From Alteromonas macleodii (GTDB lineage: Bacteria > Pseudomonadota > Gammaproteobacteria > Enterobacterales > Alteromonadaceae), in NCBI RefSeq assembly GCF_903772925.1, contig NZ_LR812090.1, forward strand, positions 1,384,333 to 1,448,332: a DNA stretch of 64,000 nt, read 5' to 3'. A program made the translations under genes and the position numbers. The first letter of the stretch is position 1, and each line of letters starts with the position of its first letter. Positions 18,210 to 26,981 of the stretch are shown here, piece after piece. Under the pieces are notes generated by a model. It worked only from the letters and a program-made list of their open reading frames with translations. It was not told the origin of the DNA and ran no database searches.

Positions 18210-18888
18210 TCTCACTTTTATTGGCTTGTTCTTACAAGCAAGCTTTATTGTTCAACTTGTTATGCTTTTACTTTTAAGCGTTTCAGTTGCGTCTTGGACT
18301 TTCATATTTCAACGAAGTAAAGCTTTGTCGGCTGCACGAAATGAAATGCGTCAGTTTGAAGATAAGTTCTGGTCAGGCGCAGACCTGAACCGTCTTTATC
18401 AAGAGCTTTCGGCAAGAACTAACCTAACCGGTATGGGCAGCATTTTCTGTTCAGGTTTTAAAGAGTTTGTTCGCCTGCGCAAGTCAAACACGGCAACTAA
18501 TGGCATTGTTGACGGTACTTACCGTGCTATGCGTGTTTCTATGTCACGTCAAGTTGAAGAACTAGAAAGTCGTCTACCTTTTCTAGCTACTGCAGGCTCT
18601 ATCAGTCCTTACATCGGTCTTTTCGGAACAGTGTGGGGAATAATGAATGCCTTCATCGCGTTAGGTGAAGTACAGCAAGCTACCCTTGCAATGGTAGCGC
18701 CTGGTATTGCAGAGGCGCTTATTGCAACTGCCATTGGTCTATTTGCAGCTATTCCAGCTGTAATTGCATACAACCGTTTTAGTCACCAAGTTGAGAAGCT
18801 AGAAAATAGCTATGGCAACTTCATGGAAGAGTTCTCGGCAATTCTTCATCGCCAAGCGGTTGCTGCGCAAGCACAACAACAAGCCTAA
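18199..18888 (+). CDS. tolQ: Tol-Pal energising subunit TolQ
   Basis: A 229-residue inner-membrane protein of the MotA/TolQ/ExbB family. It has three TM helices (about 14-38, 135-155 and 170-192), with the proton-channel segment [19 protein letters not shown] and the second [24 protein letters not shown]. With TolR it converts proton motive force to drive TolA during outer-membrane constriction. GTG at 18199 lies inside ybgC, an overlap typical for this operon. tolR follows after 29 nt. Confidence 0.96.
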   Translation: MSSDLTFIGLFLQASFIVQLVMLLLLSVSVASWTFIFQRSKALSAARNEMRQFEDKFWSGADLNRLYQELSARTNLTGMGSIFCSGFKEFVRLRKSNTATNGIVDGTYRAMRVSMSRQVEELESRLPFLATAGSISPYIGLFGTVWGIMNAFIALGEVQQATLAMVAPGIAEALIATAIGLFAAIPAVIAYNRFSHQVEKLENSYGNFMEEFSAILHRQAVAAQAQQQA

Positions 18889-18917
18889 GCGTTTACATTC
18901 CAAACGGAGGACTTGTT

Positions 18918-19337
18918 ATGTATGTAAGAAAACGCCGCAGACCGGTATCAGAGATAAACGTTGTACCCTACATCGATGTGATGTTAGTGCTACTTATTAT
19001 CTTCATGGTAACGGCGCCACTTATTTCGCAAGGGGTAAAAGTTGACTTGCCTAAAGCAAGTGCTAACCCAATCGAGCAAGAAGATAACCCACCCATTATT
19101 GCGTCAGTAGATGTTAAAGGCCGTTACTTTTTAAATGTTGGTGAAGACCAAGAATCTCCAATCAGTGAAGATGAGCTGGGTGCCATAGTGAAAGCGCAGT
19201 TAACCAAAGAGCCTAACACGCCTGTTGTTGTGAAAGGTGATGGGCAGGTGGCGTACAACGAAGTGATACAGTTAATGGTATTGTTGCAACAAGCTGGTGT
19301 GCCTTCAGTAGGGTTAATGACGGATCCGGTTGAGTAA
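18918..19337 (+). CDS. tolR: Tol-Pal energising subunit TolR
   Basis: A 139-residue ExbD/TolR protein: a short basic N-terminus (MYVRKRRRPVSEINVVPYIDVMLVLLIIFMVTA region) with the essential TM Asp in YIDVMLVLL (about residue 24), then a periplasmic domain that dimerises. It forms the TolQ-TolR stator. ATG at 18918 has GGAGGAC upstream. Its stop region overlaps the tolA start. Confidence 0.96.
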   Translation: MYVRKRRRPVSEINVVPYIDVMLVLLIIFMVTAPLISQGVKVDLPKASANPIEQEDNPPIIASVDVKGRYFLNVGEDQESPISEDELGAIVKAQLTKEPNTPVVVKGDGQVAYNEVIQLMVLLQQAGVPSVGLMTDPVE

Positions 19338-20226
19338 AATAGATATGTCGAAACCTGAAGTGTCCAACAGCACTGAGCACAAAAATGCTTCTTCGAAAGA
19401 AGGAGAGCGCCTGGGGGCGAAGCAAAAAGGTAACAAGAAAAGTAAAATGACGCCTGAACAACTTGGTTTATACAAGTCGTTAGGTTTGCATGCCATTATT
19501 GCTGCACTGTTACTTATTAGCGTCAGTTTCTCGCCCGAGCCGCTGCCTAACGCTCCCTCTAATGCGCCGGTAATTGAAGCAACCTTCATTGATGCGCAAG
19601 CTATAGCCGACCAGAAGAAGGCCCAGGCACAAGCCGAGGCGCAGGCGCGAGCCCAAGAGCGAGAGAAGCAAAGAAAAGCACAAGCGGCAGCTGAGAAAAA
19701 GCGTCAACAGCAGCTAGCAGCTAAGCGTGCGAAAGAAAAGCGTGAGGCTGAGGCTGCCGAGGCAAAAAGACAAAAAGAGTTAGAACGCCTTGCTGCGCAG
19801 AAGGAACAAGAGCGCAAGGAACGTGAAGCAAAAGCGAAAGCTGAAGCCGAGCGGAAGAAGAAAGAAGCGGCTGAACGTGCAGAGATGGAAAGAATCATGC
19901 AAGAGCAGTTAGCGCAAGAGCAAGCGGCTCAGCGAGAGCGTAGACGAAAGCAAGTGTTAACTGAAGTTGAGCGCTACACTGCGCTAATTCAGCAAACTAT
20001 CAAGCGCAACTTGTATTCTGACGACAGCTATAGCGGTAAAACTTGCCGCTTGAATATACGGCTGGCTACCACAGGTTTTGTAACCAGTATTCGTGTACTT
20101 GGCGGTAACGACGCGCTATGCCGCGCAGCAGAGAGTGCAGTACGCCGTGCAGAAAAGCTACCTGTGTCAGATGCACCCGATGTTTACGAGCAGCTAAAAG
20201 ACATAACTTTAAAAGTGGAATTATAG
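19330..20226 (+). CDS. tolA: Tol-Pal bridging protein TolA
   Basis: 298 residues if started at the TTG overlapping tolR; ATG at 19345 (MSKPEVSN) is an alternative that may be the real start. It has an N-terminal cytoplasmic stretch of about 45 residues, one TM helix (about 52-68), a long Ala/Lys/Glu/Arg-rich helix (about 90-205) and a C-terminal TolAIII-like domain (about 210-298) with Cys pairs in KTCRLNIRL and [11 protein letters not shown]. It spans the periplasm and contacts TolB and Pal. The cytoplasmic extension is much longer than the roughly 13 residues of E. coli TolA. Confidence 0.93.
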   Translation: MSKIDMSKPEVSNSTEHKNASSKEGERLGAKQKGNKKSKMTPEQLGLYKSLGLHAIIAALLLISVSFSPEPLPNAPSNAPVIEATFIDAQAIADQKKAQAQAEAQARAQEREKQRKAQAAAEKKRQQQLAAKRAKEKREAEAAEAKRQKELERLAAQKEQERKEREAKAKAEAERKKKEAAERAEMERIMQEQLAQEQAAQRERRRKQVLTEVERYTALIQQTIKRNLYSDDSYSGKTCRLNIRLATTGFVTSIRVLGGNDALCRAAESAVRRAEKLPVSDAPDVYEQLKDITLKVEL

Positions 20227-20230
20227 TGGT

Positions 20231-21586
20231 ATGAAAAAACTAGGTTTATGGATAGCGCTTATTACGATGGCCTTTAGTGTCAAAGTATTTGCATCCTTAG
20301 AAATTGTAATAACCGAGGGCGTAGATAGCGCCCGGCCAATCGGTGTTGTGCCATTTAAGTGGAAAGGGCAAGGCAGTATGCCAGGCGACATTTCTAAAGT
20401 GGTGATGGCTGATTTGATGCGAAGCGGTAAGTTTAACCCGGTCTCTGTAGATAAAATGCCACAGTATCCAGAAACCGCTGAGCAAGTGTCTTTCACCGCA
20501 TGGGCAACGCTTGGTGTTGATACCGTATTAGTGGGAAGCATTGAGCCTCAAGGCGGCGATCGCTTTCTTGTATCGTATGAGCTGATTGATGTCCTCAAAG
20601 GGCAAGTTGACAATGGCCAAGCTAAGGTACTTAAAGACGGCAACTTAGTATCGAGTAACAATCATGTTCTTGCTTCCCGTCAGGCCGTAATCAACGGACG
20701 AGATTTTCGCCAGTATGCGCATCGAATTAGCGACATCGTCTATGAAAAGTTAACCGGCGTTCGCGGCGCATTTTTAACGAAAATTGCTTATGTCATTGTT
20801 CGCGACCGCGATACCGTGGACAAGCCCTATCAATTAGTGATTGCAGATTATGATGGCGAGAACGAAACCCGTTTGTTGTCGTCACCTGAGCCACTTATGT
20901 CGCCGGTATGGTCACCTGACGGCGAGAAGTTAGCTTATGTAAGCTTTGAAAACCGAAGACCACAAATATTCATTCAAGATATTTACACCAGTGAGCGTAC
21001 ACGCATTACTGATTTTCCTGGAATAAACAGTAGTCCTACATTTTCGCCAGATGGCAAGCAACTTGCTATGGTTTTATCGAAAGATGGAAACCCTGAACTC
21101 TATGTGATGGACTTAGCGACGAAAAACCTTCGCCGAGTCACGCGCAATAGAGCGATTGATACGGAGCCTGCGTGGCTACCCGATGGCAGCGGTTTAATAT
21201 TTAGCTCGGAACGGGGTGGTAAACCCCAGATATATAGCGTAAATTTAAATTCTGGGAAAGTAAGGCGCGTTACCTTCGTAGGTGAGCAGAACCTTGGCGG
21301 TACGCTAACCCCTGACGGCAAGCAAATGATCATGGTTAACCAAACTAATGGGAACTATCACATTGCCAAGCAGTCTTTGGATGGTGGTTCACCTCAAGTA
21401 CTGACACGGACGTACTTAGATGAATCACCAAGTGTAGCGCCGAATGGAAGCATGATTATTTACAGCACCCTTCACGAGGGGACTCAAGTACTATCACTGG
21501 TCTCTTTAGATGGGCGTTTTAAAGCTAGGTTACCAGCAGCCAATGGGCAAGTTAAATCGCCAAGTTGGTCACCATTTTTGTTCTAA
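20231..21586 (+). CDS. tolB: Tol-Pal periplasmic beta-propeller TolB
   Basis: A 451-residue periplasmic protein with a signal peptide ([18 protein letters not shown]), an N-terminal TolA-binding domain (about 22-170) and a six-bladed beta-propeller with repeated [16 protein letters not shown] units (about 200-451). Pal binds the propeller. ATG at 20231 is 4 nt after the tolA stop. Length is close to E. coli TolB (430). Confidence 0.96.
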   Translation: MKKLGLWIALITMAFSVKVFASLEIVITEGVDSARPIGVVPFKWKGQGSMPGDISKVVMADLMRSGKFNPVSVDKMPQYPETAEQVSFTAWATLGVDTVLVGSIEPQGGDRFLVSYELIDVLKGQVDNGQAKVLKDGNLVSSNNHVLASRQAVINGRDFRQYAHRISDIVYEKLTGVRGAFLTKIAYVIVRDRDTVDKPYQLVIADYDGENETRLLSSPEPLMSPVWSPDGEKLAYVSFENRRPQIFIQDIYTSERTRITDFPGINSSPTFSPDGKQLAMVLSKDGNPELYVMDLATKNLRRVTRNRAIDTEPAWLPDGSGLIFSSERGGKPQIYSVNLNSGKVRRVTFVGEQNLGGTLTPDGKQMIMVNQTNGNYHIAKQSLDGGSPQVLTRTYLDESPSVAPNGSMIIYSTLHEGTQVLSLVSLDGRFKARLPAANGQVKSPSWSPFLF

Positions 21587-21626
21587 CAATTTAACGACTA
21601 AACAATAAAATTTAAGGATTAGTAGG

Positions 21627-22193
21627 ATGCAAATGAATAAAGTGATGAAGAGCTTCATTATCGCATTGCCAGTAGTGACAATGATGGCATGTTCTTCAGG
21701 CCCTAGCGAAGAAGAATTGGCAGCTGAACGTAACCGTCTTGCACAAGAACAAGCGGCTGCAGAAGCAGAAGCACGTGAAGCAGAAGCGCAGCGCGTTAAA
21801 GCCGAAGCGGCTCAGCGCATGAAGCGTCAAGAAGAAATGGTTCAGCAAGAAATGGAAGCGCTGAAAAACGAGCAAACCGTTTACTTTGACTTTGACCGCT
21901 CAAGCATCAAGCCAGAGTTCCAGCGTATTCTAGACAAACATGCGGCGTTCTTGGTTAAAAACCCAAGCACTAAAGTGACTATCGAAGGTCACACTGACAG
22001 CCGTGGTACACCTGAGTACAACATCGCACTTGGCGAGCGTCGTGCACAGTCTGTTGAGACTTATCTACTTAATGCTGGTGTAAGCAGCAGCCAAGTAACA
22101 GTGGTTTCATACGGTGAAGAAAAACCAGCAGTGATGGGTTCTACTGAGTATGCATTTGCTCAAAACCGTCGCGGAGTGGTTGTTTACCGCTAA
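21627..22193 (+). CDS. pal: Peptidoglycan-associated lipoprotein Pal
   Basis: A 188-residue outer-membrane lipoprotein: a signal peptide with lipobox VVTMMACSSG (Cys about residue 22), a helical E/A/Q-rich linker (about 28-83) and an OmpA-like peptidoglycan-binding domain (about 84-188) with TVYFDFDRSSIKPEF, EGHTDSRGTPEYNIALGERR and NRRGVVVYR. The linker is longer than in E. coli Pal. The gene overlaps cpoB by 1 nt (TAATG). Confidence 0.96.
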   Translation: MQMNKVMKSFIIALPVVTMMACSSGPSEEELAAERNRLAQEQAAAEAEAREAEAQRVKAEAAQRMKRQEEMVQQEMEALKNEQTVYFDFDRSSIKPEFQRILDKHAAFLVKNPSTKVTIEGHTDSRGTPEYNIALGERRAQSVETYLLNAGVSSSQVTVVSYGEEKPAVMGSTEYAFAQNRRGVVVYR

Positions 22194-22993
22194 TGACTAT
22201 TCTAGCGAATAAGACATTAAAAATGGGCGTCACTTTATGTGCCGCCCTTGCTGTTTCTACCGCATTTGCGCAAGCGCCCGTGGTAGACGCTAATGGCGGC
22301 AGTGAATTAGAGCAGCGTATCGTTGTACTAGAGCGCATTGTGAAAAGCCGAACTGAAATGCAGCACAGGCTTCAAACGCAGCTAGACAACATGCAAATGG
22401 AAGTCGACCAGCTACGCGGTGCGGTTGAAGTGAATACCAACGAGCTTCAAAAAGTACTTGAGCGTCAGCGTGAGCTTTACCTTGAAATAGATAAGCGCGT
22501 AGAAGCCCTTAAGCAAAGTGGTGCGCTTCAAGGTAGTGCTATGCCTAGTGCAGGTGTTGATCCAGGCTCGGTAAGTTCAACGTCTTCACCAACGCCAGCA
22601 CAAGCGCTTACGCCACAGGCTGGTGAAGATGAAGCGTATGAAAATGCAGTGAACCTCATCCTCAAGTCTAAAGAGTACGATAAGGCCATTCCTGCGTTTC
22701 AATCGTTCATTTCACGCTTTCCAAACAGTGGTTACGCGCCAAATGCGCATTACTGGTTAGGGCAGTTGTTGTTTAATAAGCAGCAATGGAGTGAGGCAAG
22801 TGAGCAATTCAATATTGTTGCTAATCGCTTTACCGACTCTACTAAGCGCCCTGACGCTCTGTTGAAGCTTGGTGTGATTGCCGAACGTACGGGAGACAGT
22901 GCAACGGCTCGACAGCTATTTCAACAAGTCGTAAATGAATATCCAGATTCTTCAGCAAAACGCCTAGCTGAACCTAGATTAAATAACTTGTAA
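22193..22993 (+). CDS. cpoB: Cell-division coordinator CpoB (YbgF)
   Basis: A 266-residue periplasmic protein: a signal peptide ending near AQA, an N-terminal coiled coil (about 35-105) that trimerises, a Pro/Ser/Thr-rich linker and a C-terminal TPR domain (about 148-266) with repeats ENAVNLILKSKEYDKAIPAF and YWLGQLLFNKQQWSEASEQF. In E. coli CpoB links PBP1b with the Tol complex at the septum. It is the last gene of the operon. A terminator follows. Confidence 0.95.
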   Translation: MTILANKTLKMGVTLCAALAVSTAFAQAPVVDANGGSELEQRIVVLERIVKSRTEMQHRLQTQLDNMQMEVDQLRGAVEVNTNELQKVLERQRELYLEIDKRVEALKQSGALQGSAMPSAGVDPGSVSSTSSPTPAQALTPQAGEDEAYENAVNLILKSKEYDKAIPAFQSFISRFPNSGYAPNAHYWLGQLLFNKQQWSEASEQFNIVANRFTDSTKRPDALLKLGVIAERTGDSATARQLFQQVVNEYPDSSAKRLAEPRLNNL

Positions 22994-22998
22994 TGAAC

Positions 22999-23024
22999 AA
23001 AGCCTCTTTTAAAGAGGCTTTTTT
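22999..23024 (+). terminator. Terminator of the Tol-Pal operon
   Basis: GCCTC/GAGGC with flanking A/T pairs (AAGCCTCTTT and AAAGAGGCTT) followed by TTTTTT; it lies just after the cpoB stop. Confidence 0.88.
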
Positions 23025-23215
23025 ATACATTAAACAAAAAAATTTTCAAAATATTCCGCTTAAGCGACCTAAAATTAATGCTCCAATTTTTACTGAGTTT
23101 CGTAGAAAAGTGACTAAACTCATTTAGCGCTGGTATAAATACTCAGCGATTTGTTTTCATTTTGACCGTTTAGTCGTAATTTGACAGAAAAATGAAAATA
23201 AAAGGACGTTATGGG

Positions 23216-23250
23216 TTGCGTCGAATAAAAATCTGAGTATTATATGCCGC
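23216..23250 (+). promoter_or_regulatory. Stable-RNA promoter upstream of the tRNA-Lys cluster
   Basis: -35 TTGCGT (23216-23221), a 16-nt spacer and -10 TATTAT (23238-23243), followed by a G+C-rich discriminator (GCCGCCG), which is typical of stringently controlled rRNA/tRNA promoters. The first tRNA starts about 35 nt downstream of the predicted start. An isolated TTGACA at 23181 is a second possible -35 but lacks a good -10. Confidence 0.55.
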
Positions 23251-23284
23251 CGTTGCCAAGACACAGGCAACAACAGGAAAGAAA

Positions 23285-23360
23285 GGGTCGTTAGCTCAGT
23301 TGGTAGAGCAGTTGACTTTTAATCAATTGGTCGCTGGTTCGAATCCAGCACGACCCACCA
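23285..23360 (+). tRNA. tRNA-Lys (anticodon TTT), copy 1
   Basis: A 76-nt cloverleaf with encoded CCA: acceptor GGGTCGT/ACGACCC, D arm AGCTCAGTTGGTAGAGC, anticodon arm TTGACTTTTAATCAA with TTT, T arm CTGGTTCGAATCCAG. It is identical to copies 2 and 3. Leader GGAAAGAAA and trailer TTTCTCTCC pair with one mismatch. Confidence 0.98.
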
Positions 23361-23384
23361 CTTTCTCTCCTAGCATCAAATGAT

Positions 23385-23460
23385 GGGTCGTTAGCTCAGT
23401 TGGTAGAGCAGTTGACTTTTAATCAATTGGTCGCTGGTTCGAATCCAGCACGACCCACCA
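23385..23460 (+). tRNA. tRNA-Lys (anticodon TTT), copy 2
   Basis: Identical in all 76 positions to copy 1, with a 24-nt spacer before it. The leader ATCAAATGAT pairs with the trailer TCATTTGA across the mature ends, extending the acceptor stem by about nine pairs, and TAGCA pairs further out with TGCTA. Confidence 0.98.
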
Positions 23461-23498
23461 TCATTTGAATTGCTAAACTTATCTGTGTGTCACTTGAT

Positions 23499-23574
23499 GG
23501 GTCGTTAGCTCAGTTGGTAGAGCAGTTGACTTTTAATCAATTGGTCGCTGGTTCGAATCCAGCACGACCCACCA
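23499..23574 (+). tRNA. tRNA-Lys (anticodon TTT), copy 3
   Basis: Identical to copies 1 and 2, with a 38-nt spacer before it. Leader ACTTGAT and trailer TCAAGT pair across the mature ends; the flank sequence differs from those of the other copies while pairing is kept. Confidence 0.98.
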
Positions 23575-23817
23575 TCAAGTCCCAAACTCAAGTATTCCTT
23601 TTTTAAATAATCTCCTCAGTACAAAACGCTAAAGCTTATTGCGTTTAAAACGCTACTCATCTCATTTTTACTTTGATCTGGTTTACCTAACCCCATGTAG
23701 TAGAACAGGTAAGCACAAATATGACTATTTAATTACGCTTATGTTGAATAGGTAGTGTGTAATTTTTATGACAGTTGGGTATAATCCGCACCCTTGTCGC
23801 AACAGAGATGTAGGTTA

Positions 23818-24873
23818 ATGTCAGTAGCATTTCGAGTGGATCAGGTAGAGTACCCGTTCCCAGCAAAACCACAGCCATTATCAGAAGCACGTAAAGCTGA
23901 GTTAAAGGCAGAGATTAAAGCCTTGCTTAAGGCTCGTAACGCTGTGCTTGTCGCACACTATTACACCGACCACGAAATTCAGGCGCTTGCTGAAGAAACT
24001 GGCGGTTGTGTAGCTGACTCGTTAGAAATGGCGCGATTTGGTAGAGATGTAGAAGAGCAAACGTTAATTGTTGCTGGCGTTCGTTTTATGGGCGAAACGG
24101 CGAAAATTCTTAGCCCGGAAAAAACCGTGCTAATGCCTACCCTTGAAGCGACCTGTTCCCTTGATATTGGTTGCCCGGTAAAAGAGTTCAGCGAGTTTTG
24201 TGATCAACATCCTGATCACACCGTAGTGGTTTACGCGAATACTTCGGCCGCTGTGAAAGCGCGCGCTGATTGGGTAGTAACGTCAAGCATTGCCCTTGAA
24301 ATCGTTGAGCACCTAGACAGCCAGGGCAAAAAGATCATTTGGGGCCCTGACAGACACCTAGGCTCTTACATCGCAAAGCAAACCGGTGCTGACATGTTAA
24401 TGTGGCAGGGCGAGTGTATCGTTCACGACGAGTTCTCTGCACAGAAACTAGCAGACATGAAAGCGCTATATCCAAACGCAGCGGTTCTGGTTCACCCTGA
24501 ATCACCCGCAAGTGTGGTAGAGATGGCAGATGCAGTTGGCTCAACCAGTCAGCTAATAAAAGCCTCGCAAACCATGGATAACGACACCTTTATTGTTGCT
24601 ACCGATAAAGGCATCTTTTACAAGATGCAACAACTTACTCCAGAGAAGACGTTTATAGAGGCTCCAACGGGCGGTAACGGCGCTACCTGTAAAAGCTGTG
24701 CTCACTGCCCTTGGATGGCAATGAACGGCTTAGAGGCGATTAAGGCGTCTTTAACGGGCGAAACTGATGGGCATGAAATCTTTATTGATGATGAATTGCG
24801 TAAAGGCGCACTGATTCCACTTGATCGCATGCTTAACTTTTCAGCCGAGTTAAAAGCGAAAGGCGGACTTTAA
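23818..24873 (+). CDS. nadA: Quinolinate synthase A
   Basis: 351 residues. NadA condenses iminoaspartate with dihydroxyacetone phosphate to quinolinate in NAD synthesis and holds one [4Fe-4S] cluster. Cluster and active-site Cys are visible in [21 protein letters not shown] and the C-terminal [12 protein letters not shown]. Other markers are [16 protein letters not shown] and [11 protein letters not shown] chose ATG at 23818 with AGGTTA upstream; the frame extends to 23794 with a TTG. Length matches E. coli NadA (347). It stands alone, between tRNA genes. Confidence 0.96.
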   Translation: MSVAFRVDQVEYPFPAKPQPLSEARKAELKAEIKALLKARNAVLVAHYYTDHEIQALAEETGGCVADSLEMARFGRDVEEQTLIVAGVRFMGETAKILSPEKTVLMPTLEATCSLDIGCPVKEFSEFCDQHPDHTVVVYANTSAAVKARADWVVTSSIALEIVEHLDSQGKKIIWGPDRHLGSYIAKQTGADMLMWQGECIVHDEFSAQKLADMKALYPNAAVLVHPESPASVVEMADAVGSTSQLIKASQTMDNDTFIVATDKGIFYKMQQLTPEKTFIEAPTGGNGATCKSCAHCPWMAMNGLEAIKASLTGETDGHEIFIDDELRKGALIPLDRMLNFSAELKAKGGL

Positions 24874-24890
24874 GCGCACGTTTTATAAGC

Positions 24891-24917
24891 ACTTGCTGAA
24901 TATTTTCCAGCAAGTTC
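24891..24917 (+). terminator. Possible weak terminator after nadA
   Basis: ACTTGCTG and CAGCAAGT form a stem around an A/T-rich loop 20 nt after the nadA stop, followed by TCTTGATT rather than a clean T-tract. It may be a weak terminator or just an mRNA end hairpin. Confidence 0.45.
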
Positions 24918-24953
24918 TTGATTAAGCGCGCGGCTTTACCTACTATACGCGCG
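24918..24953 (+). promoter_or_regulatory. Promoter of tRNA-Ser
   Basis: -35 TTGATT (24918-24923), a 17-nt spacer and -10 TACTAT (24941-24946), then a G+C-rich discriminator ACGCGCGC. The tRNA starts about 43 nt after the predicted start. The same discriminator style is seen before the tRNA-Lys cluster. Confidence 0.6.
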
Positions 24954-24995
24954 CTCAAAGGTTTTCGTCGTTGAAAACTTCTTGATACAAAATTT

Positions 24996-25086
24996 GGAGA
25001 GATGGCTGAGTGGCTGAAGGCGCACGCCTGGAAAGTGTGTATACGTTTATAGCGTATCGAGGGTTCGAATCCCTCTCTCTCCGCCA
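24996..25086 (+). tRNA. tRNA-Ser (anticodon GGA)
   Basis: A 91-nt class II tRNA with encoded CCA: acceptor GGAGAGA/TCTCTCC with discriminator G, anticodon loop TGGAAAG, a long variable arm (TATACG...CGTATC) and T arm GGGTTCGAATCCC. It closely resembles E. coli tRNA-Ser(GGA). Leader ATTT can pair with trailer AAAT. Confidence 0.97.
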
Positions 25087-25095
25087 AATACTAAG

Positions 25096-25119
25096 AACCG
25101 GCTTTACGCCGGTTTTTTT
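25096..25119 (+). terminator. Terminator after tRNA-Ser
   Basis: AACCGGC (25096-25102) and GCCGGTT (25108-25114) around TTTAC, followed by a run of T; 10 nt after the tRNA. Confidence 0.92.
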
Positions 25120-25274
25120 GTGCCTAAAGAAATGGACTTAAGCAATTATAAATAATGCTTTTAAAATAAGTCGTCATCCATATCCGCCTACTCTTGATCT
25201 TCTACTTACAGGTTTAGGTATCTCTACTACGTAGTATTCGCAATTCTTTATTGTTTTCTACGGAGCACATTTCC

Positions 25275-25424
25275 ATGGTATCTCGAAGGAGTTTCATCAA
25301 AGCTGGGGCTGCGCTTGGCCTCACATCAGCAGTAAATTCAACTAAACTACACAACACACACTTTGATTTGCACGCAAGTTTCTTACACTTCACCCAGCTA
25401 CACCAGCCAATTGTCGCTTGTTAA
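25275..25424 (+). pseudogene. Orphan Tat signal peptide, probable gene remnant
   Basis: A 49-codon frame starting with ATG at 25275 encodes a textbook twin-arginine signal: SRRSFIK followed by AGAALGLTSAV. After about 20 residues the sequence loses protein-like character (His- and Thr-rich, ending PIVAC) and stops at 25422. A GGAG at 25262 lies upstream. The simplest reading is the 5' end of a Tat-exported enzyme gene whose body was deleted. A genuine 49-residue exported peptide is less likely. Confidence 0.5.
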
Positions 25425-25491
25425 AAACGTTTCCTGAGCAAGTGCGTAAATACACTTAACAATAGGGTTTGCATATACACGGAGAAAGGTT

Positions 25492-26229
25492 ATGAAAGAA
25501 GATGTTCGCACTGTCATTGTCACAGGCTCATCACGAGGCATCGGTGCTGAAATTGCTAGAAAGTTGAGTAAAGATGGCTTTCAGATTGTTGTTAATTACT
25601 CGGGAAGTGAAGAGCAAGCGCTAAGTGTGGTGCATGATATCGAGAAGGATGGCGGTATAGCTTGTGCCATTCAAGCGGACGTGTCTGATATTACAAGTGT
25701 AAAACGTCTATTCGATGAGACTGAAAAGCAGTTTGGTTCGGTCGATATACTCGTTAATAACGCTGGTGTTCTATCGATGGATGCATTAGCAGATGTGAGT
25801 GAAGATACCATTCATCAACATGTGGATATTAATCTTAAAGGCGTTATGTTCACCACGCAGCAAGCAGTCAATCGGCTGAACCAAGGTGGCCGAATCGTAA
25901 ATATATCTACCTCTATAGTAGGTCTTAAATTAGAAAAATATGGCATTTACGCGGCAACAAAAGCTGGTGTTGAAACCTTGACTGCCATAACGTCAAAGGA
26001 ACTGCGTGGGAAAGACATTACAGTAAATGCTGTTGCACCCGGCCCAACTGATACCGAACTGTTTATGAAAGGCAAGTCGGAAGACTTTGTTGAGAAGTTA
26101 AAAAACATGGCGCCGTTAGAACGTTTGGGTACGCCAAAGGATATTGCTAATGTCGTTGCCTTTTTATGCAGCGAAGACGGTATATGGATAAATGGTCAAG
26201 TCATACGGGCTAATGGTGGAATTGTTTAA
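25492..26229 (+). CDS. Short-chain dehydrogenase/reductase, FabG-like
   Basis: A 245-residue classical SDR with cofactor motif VTGSSRGIGAE (about 10-20), NNAG (about 88-91), catalytic Ser in NISTSIVG and YAATKAG (Tyr/Lys about 153-157), and a C-terminal GxxxxxNGQVIRANGGIV end typical of FabG-type enzymes. ATG at 25492 has GGAGAAAGG upstream. It is not near fatty-acid genes, so it is probably not the housekeeping FabG; the substrate is unknown. A terminator follows at 26261. Confidence 0.88.
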   Translation: MKEDVRTVIVTGSSRGIGAEIARKLSKDGFQIVVNYSGSEEQALSVVHDIEKDGGIACAIQADVSDITSVKRLFDETEKQFGSVDILVNNAGVLSMDALADVSEDTIHQHVDINLKGVMFTTQQAVNRLNQGGRIVNISTSIVGLKLEKYGIYAATKAGVETLTAITSKELRGKDITVNAVAPGPTDTELFMKGKSEDFVEKLKNMAPLERLGTPKDIANVVAFLCSEDGIWINGQVIRANGGIV

Positions 26230-26260
26230 GGTCTAAAAAGCATATTGATTTAGTCAAAAA

Positions 26261-26286
26261 GAAACCCGCGATTAAGCGGGTTTCAA
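26261..26286 (+). terminator. Terminator-like hairpin after the SDR gene
   Basis: GAAACCCGC (26261-26269) and GCGGGTTTC (26276-26284) form a 9-bp stem with a GATTAA-type loop, with only a short T content inside the stem. It can act in either direction; the converging minus-strand gene ends at 26355. Confidence 0.7.
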
Positions 26287-26354
26287 TAAAAATTATATGA
26301 CGCGATATTAAACTAACGTTTTTTAACAACGCAGAATCGTTCGCTTAATTTATA

Positions 26355-26789
26355 TTACTTAGCAACCTGCTGGTGAAGTTTGATTAGGTCAGGAAGCTTT
26401 TTCGCGTAAATTGCTTTCTTTGTGCCCGGGTGAAGTAGTTGGCTTACGAAAGTGCGTAGGAAGCCAAGTACAAAGGTTTGAACGCGGTCAGCATCGGCTT
26501 CGCTTGGGTTAGCGATAAGCGTTTCTGTTTCCGCTTGTACTTTATGTACAATTGGGTCCATTGTGTCTTTGCCCGCTACTAGGTCGTTACCTGTAACTAC
26601 ACCTTTGCCAAGTAAGTCGCGTACGGCATCGTAAAGGTCGGCAGACACAGGATTAGTTTGCCCCCAATTTGCGATATTGTACTCTTCAGAAATTTTATCT
26701 AGCTCGGCAGTTGGATCGCTAGATTTCAATAGGCCTTCAATAAGTTTGTGTGCTTCGGTTTGTTTTACAGGTGTTGATAATTCTGACAT
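26355..26789 (-). CDS. Uncharacterised cytoplasmic protein
   Basis: A 144-residue soluble, mostly helical protein with no signal peptide or TM helix. The start MSELSTPVKQTEAHKLIEGL, a middle NWGQTNPVSADLYDAVRDLLG and the end LLHPGTKKAIYAKKLPDLI do not match a family I know. Codon use looks like a well-expressed native gene. The gene is single, convergent with the SDR gene and divergent from the HAD gene. ATG at 26789 is preceded by a weak ribosome site. No function is proposed. Confidence 0.75.
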   Translation of the reverse strand: MSELSTPVKQTEAHKLIEGLLKSSDPTAELDKISEEYNIANWGQTNPVSADLYDAVRDLLGKGVVTGNDLVAGKDTMDPIVHKVQAETETLIANPSEADADRVQTFVLGFLRTFVSQLLHPGTKKAIYAKKLPDLIKLHQQVAK

Positions 26790-26981
26790 GATTTACTTGA
26801 TGAAATAGTGAAAAGGCGTTTTATAAATACTTTTCCATTTGCTGTCAAGATGGTTGGTTTTTGACCGTATTTATTTCCTATATCTATCAATCGGTTACAC
26901 TTTATCGTGCAGTGAAAGCCGTTTACACATATTCACTAGGTTACTTTCCATGTCATTTGAGTTAGTTTTACGGTGTGTACC

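Noticed and set aside
19704..19898. Ser/Ala/Phe-rich minus-strand frame inside tolA
   Set aside because: It arises from the Lys/Ala/Glu repeats of TolA read in reverse.
23181..23210. TTGACA at 23181 as the tRNA-Lys promoter
   Set aside because: No acceptable -10 at 16-18 nt; the TTGCGT/TATTAT pair with a G+C-rich discriminator fits better.
24833..25087. Minus-strand reading frame starting MAEREGFEPSIRYKRI over the tRNA-Ser gene
   Set aside because: This is the well-known false frame read across the reverse complement of tRNA-Ser genes; the tRNA and terminator explain the sequence.
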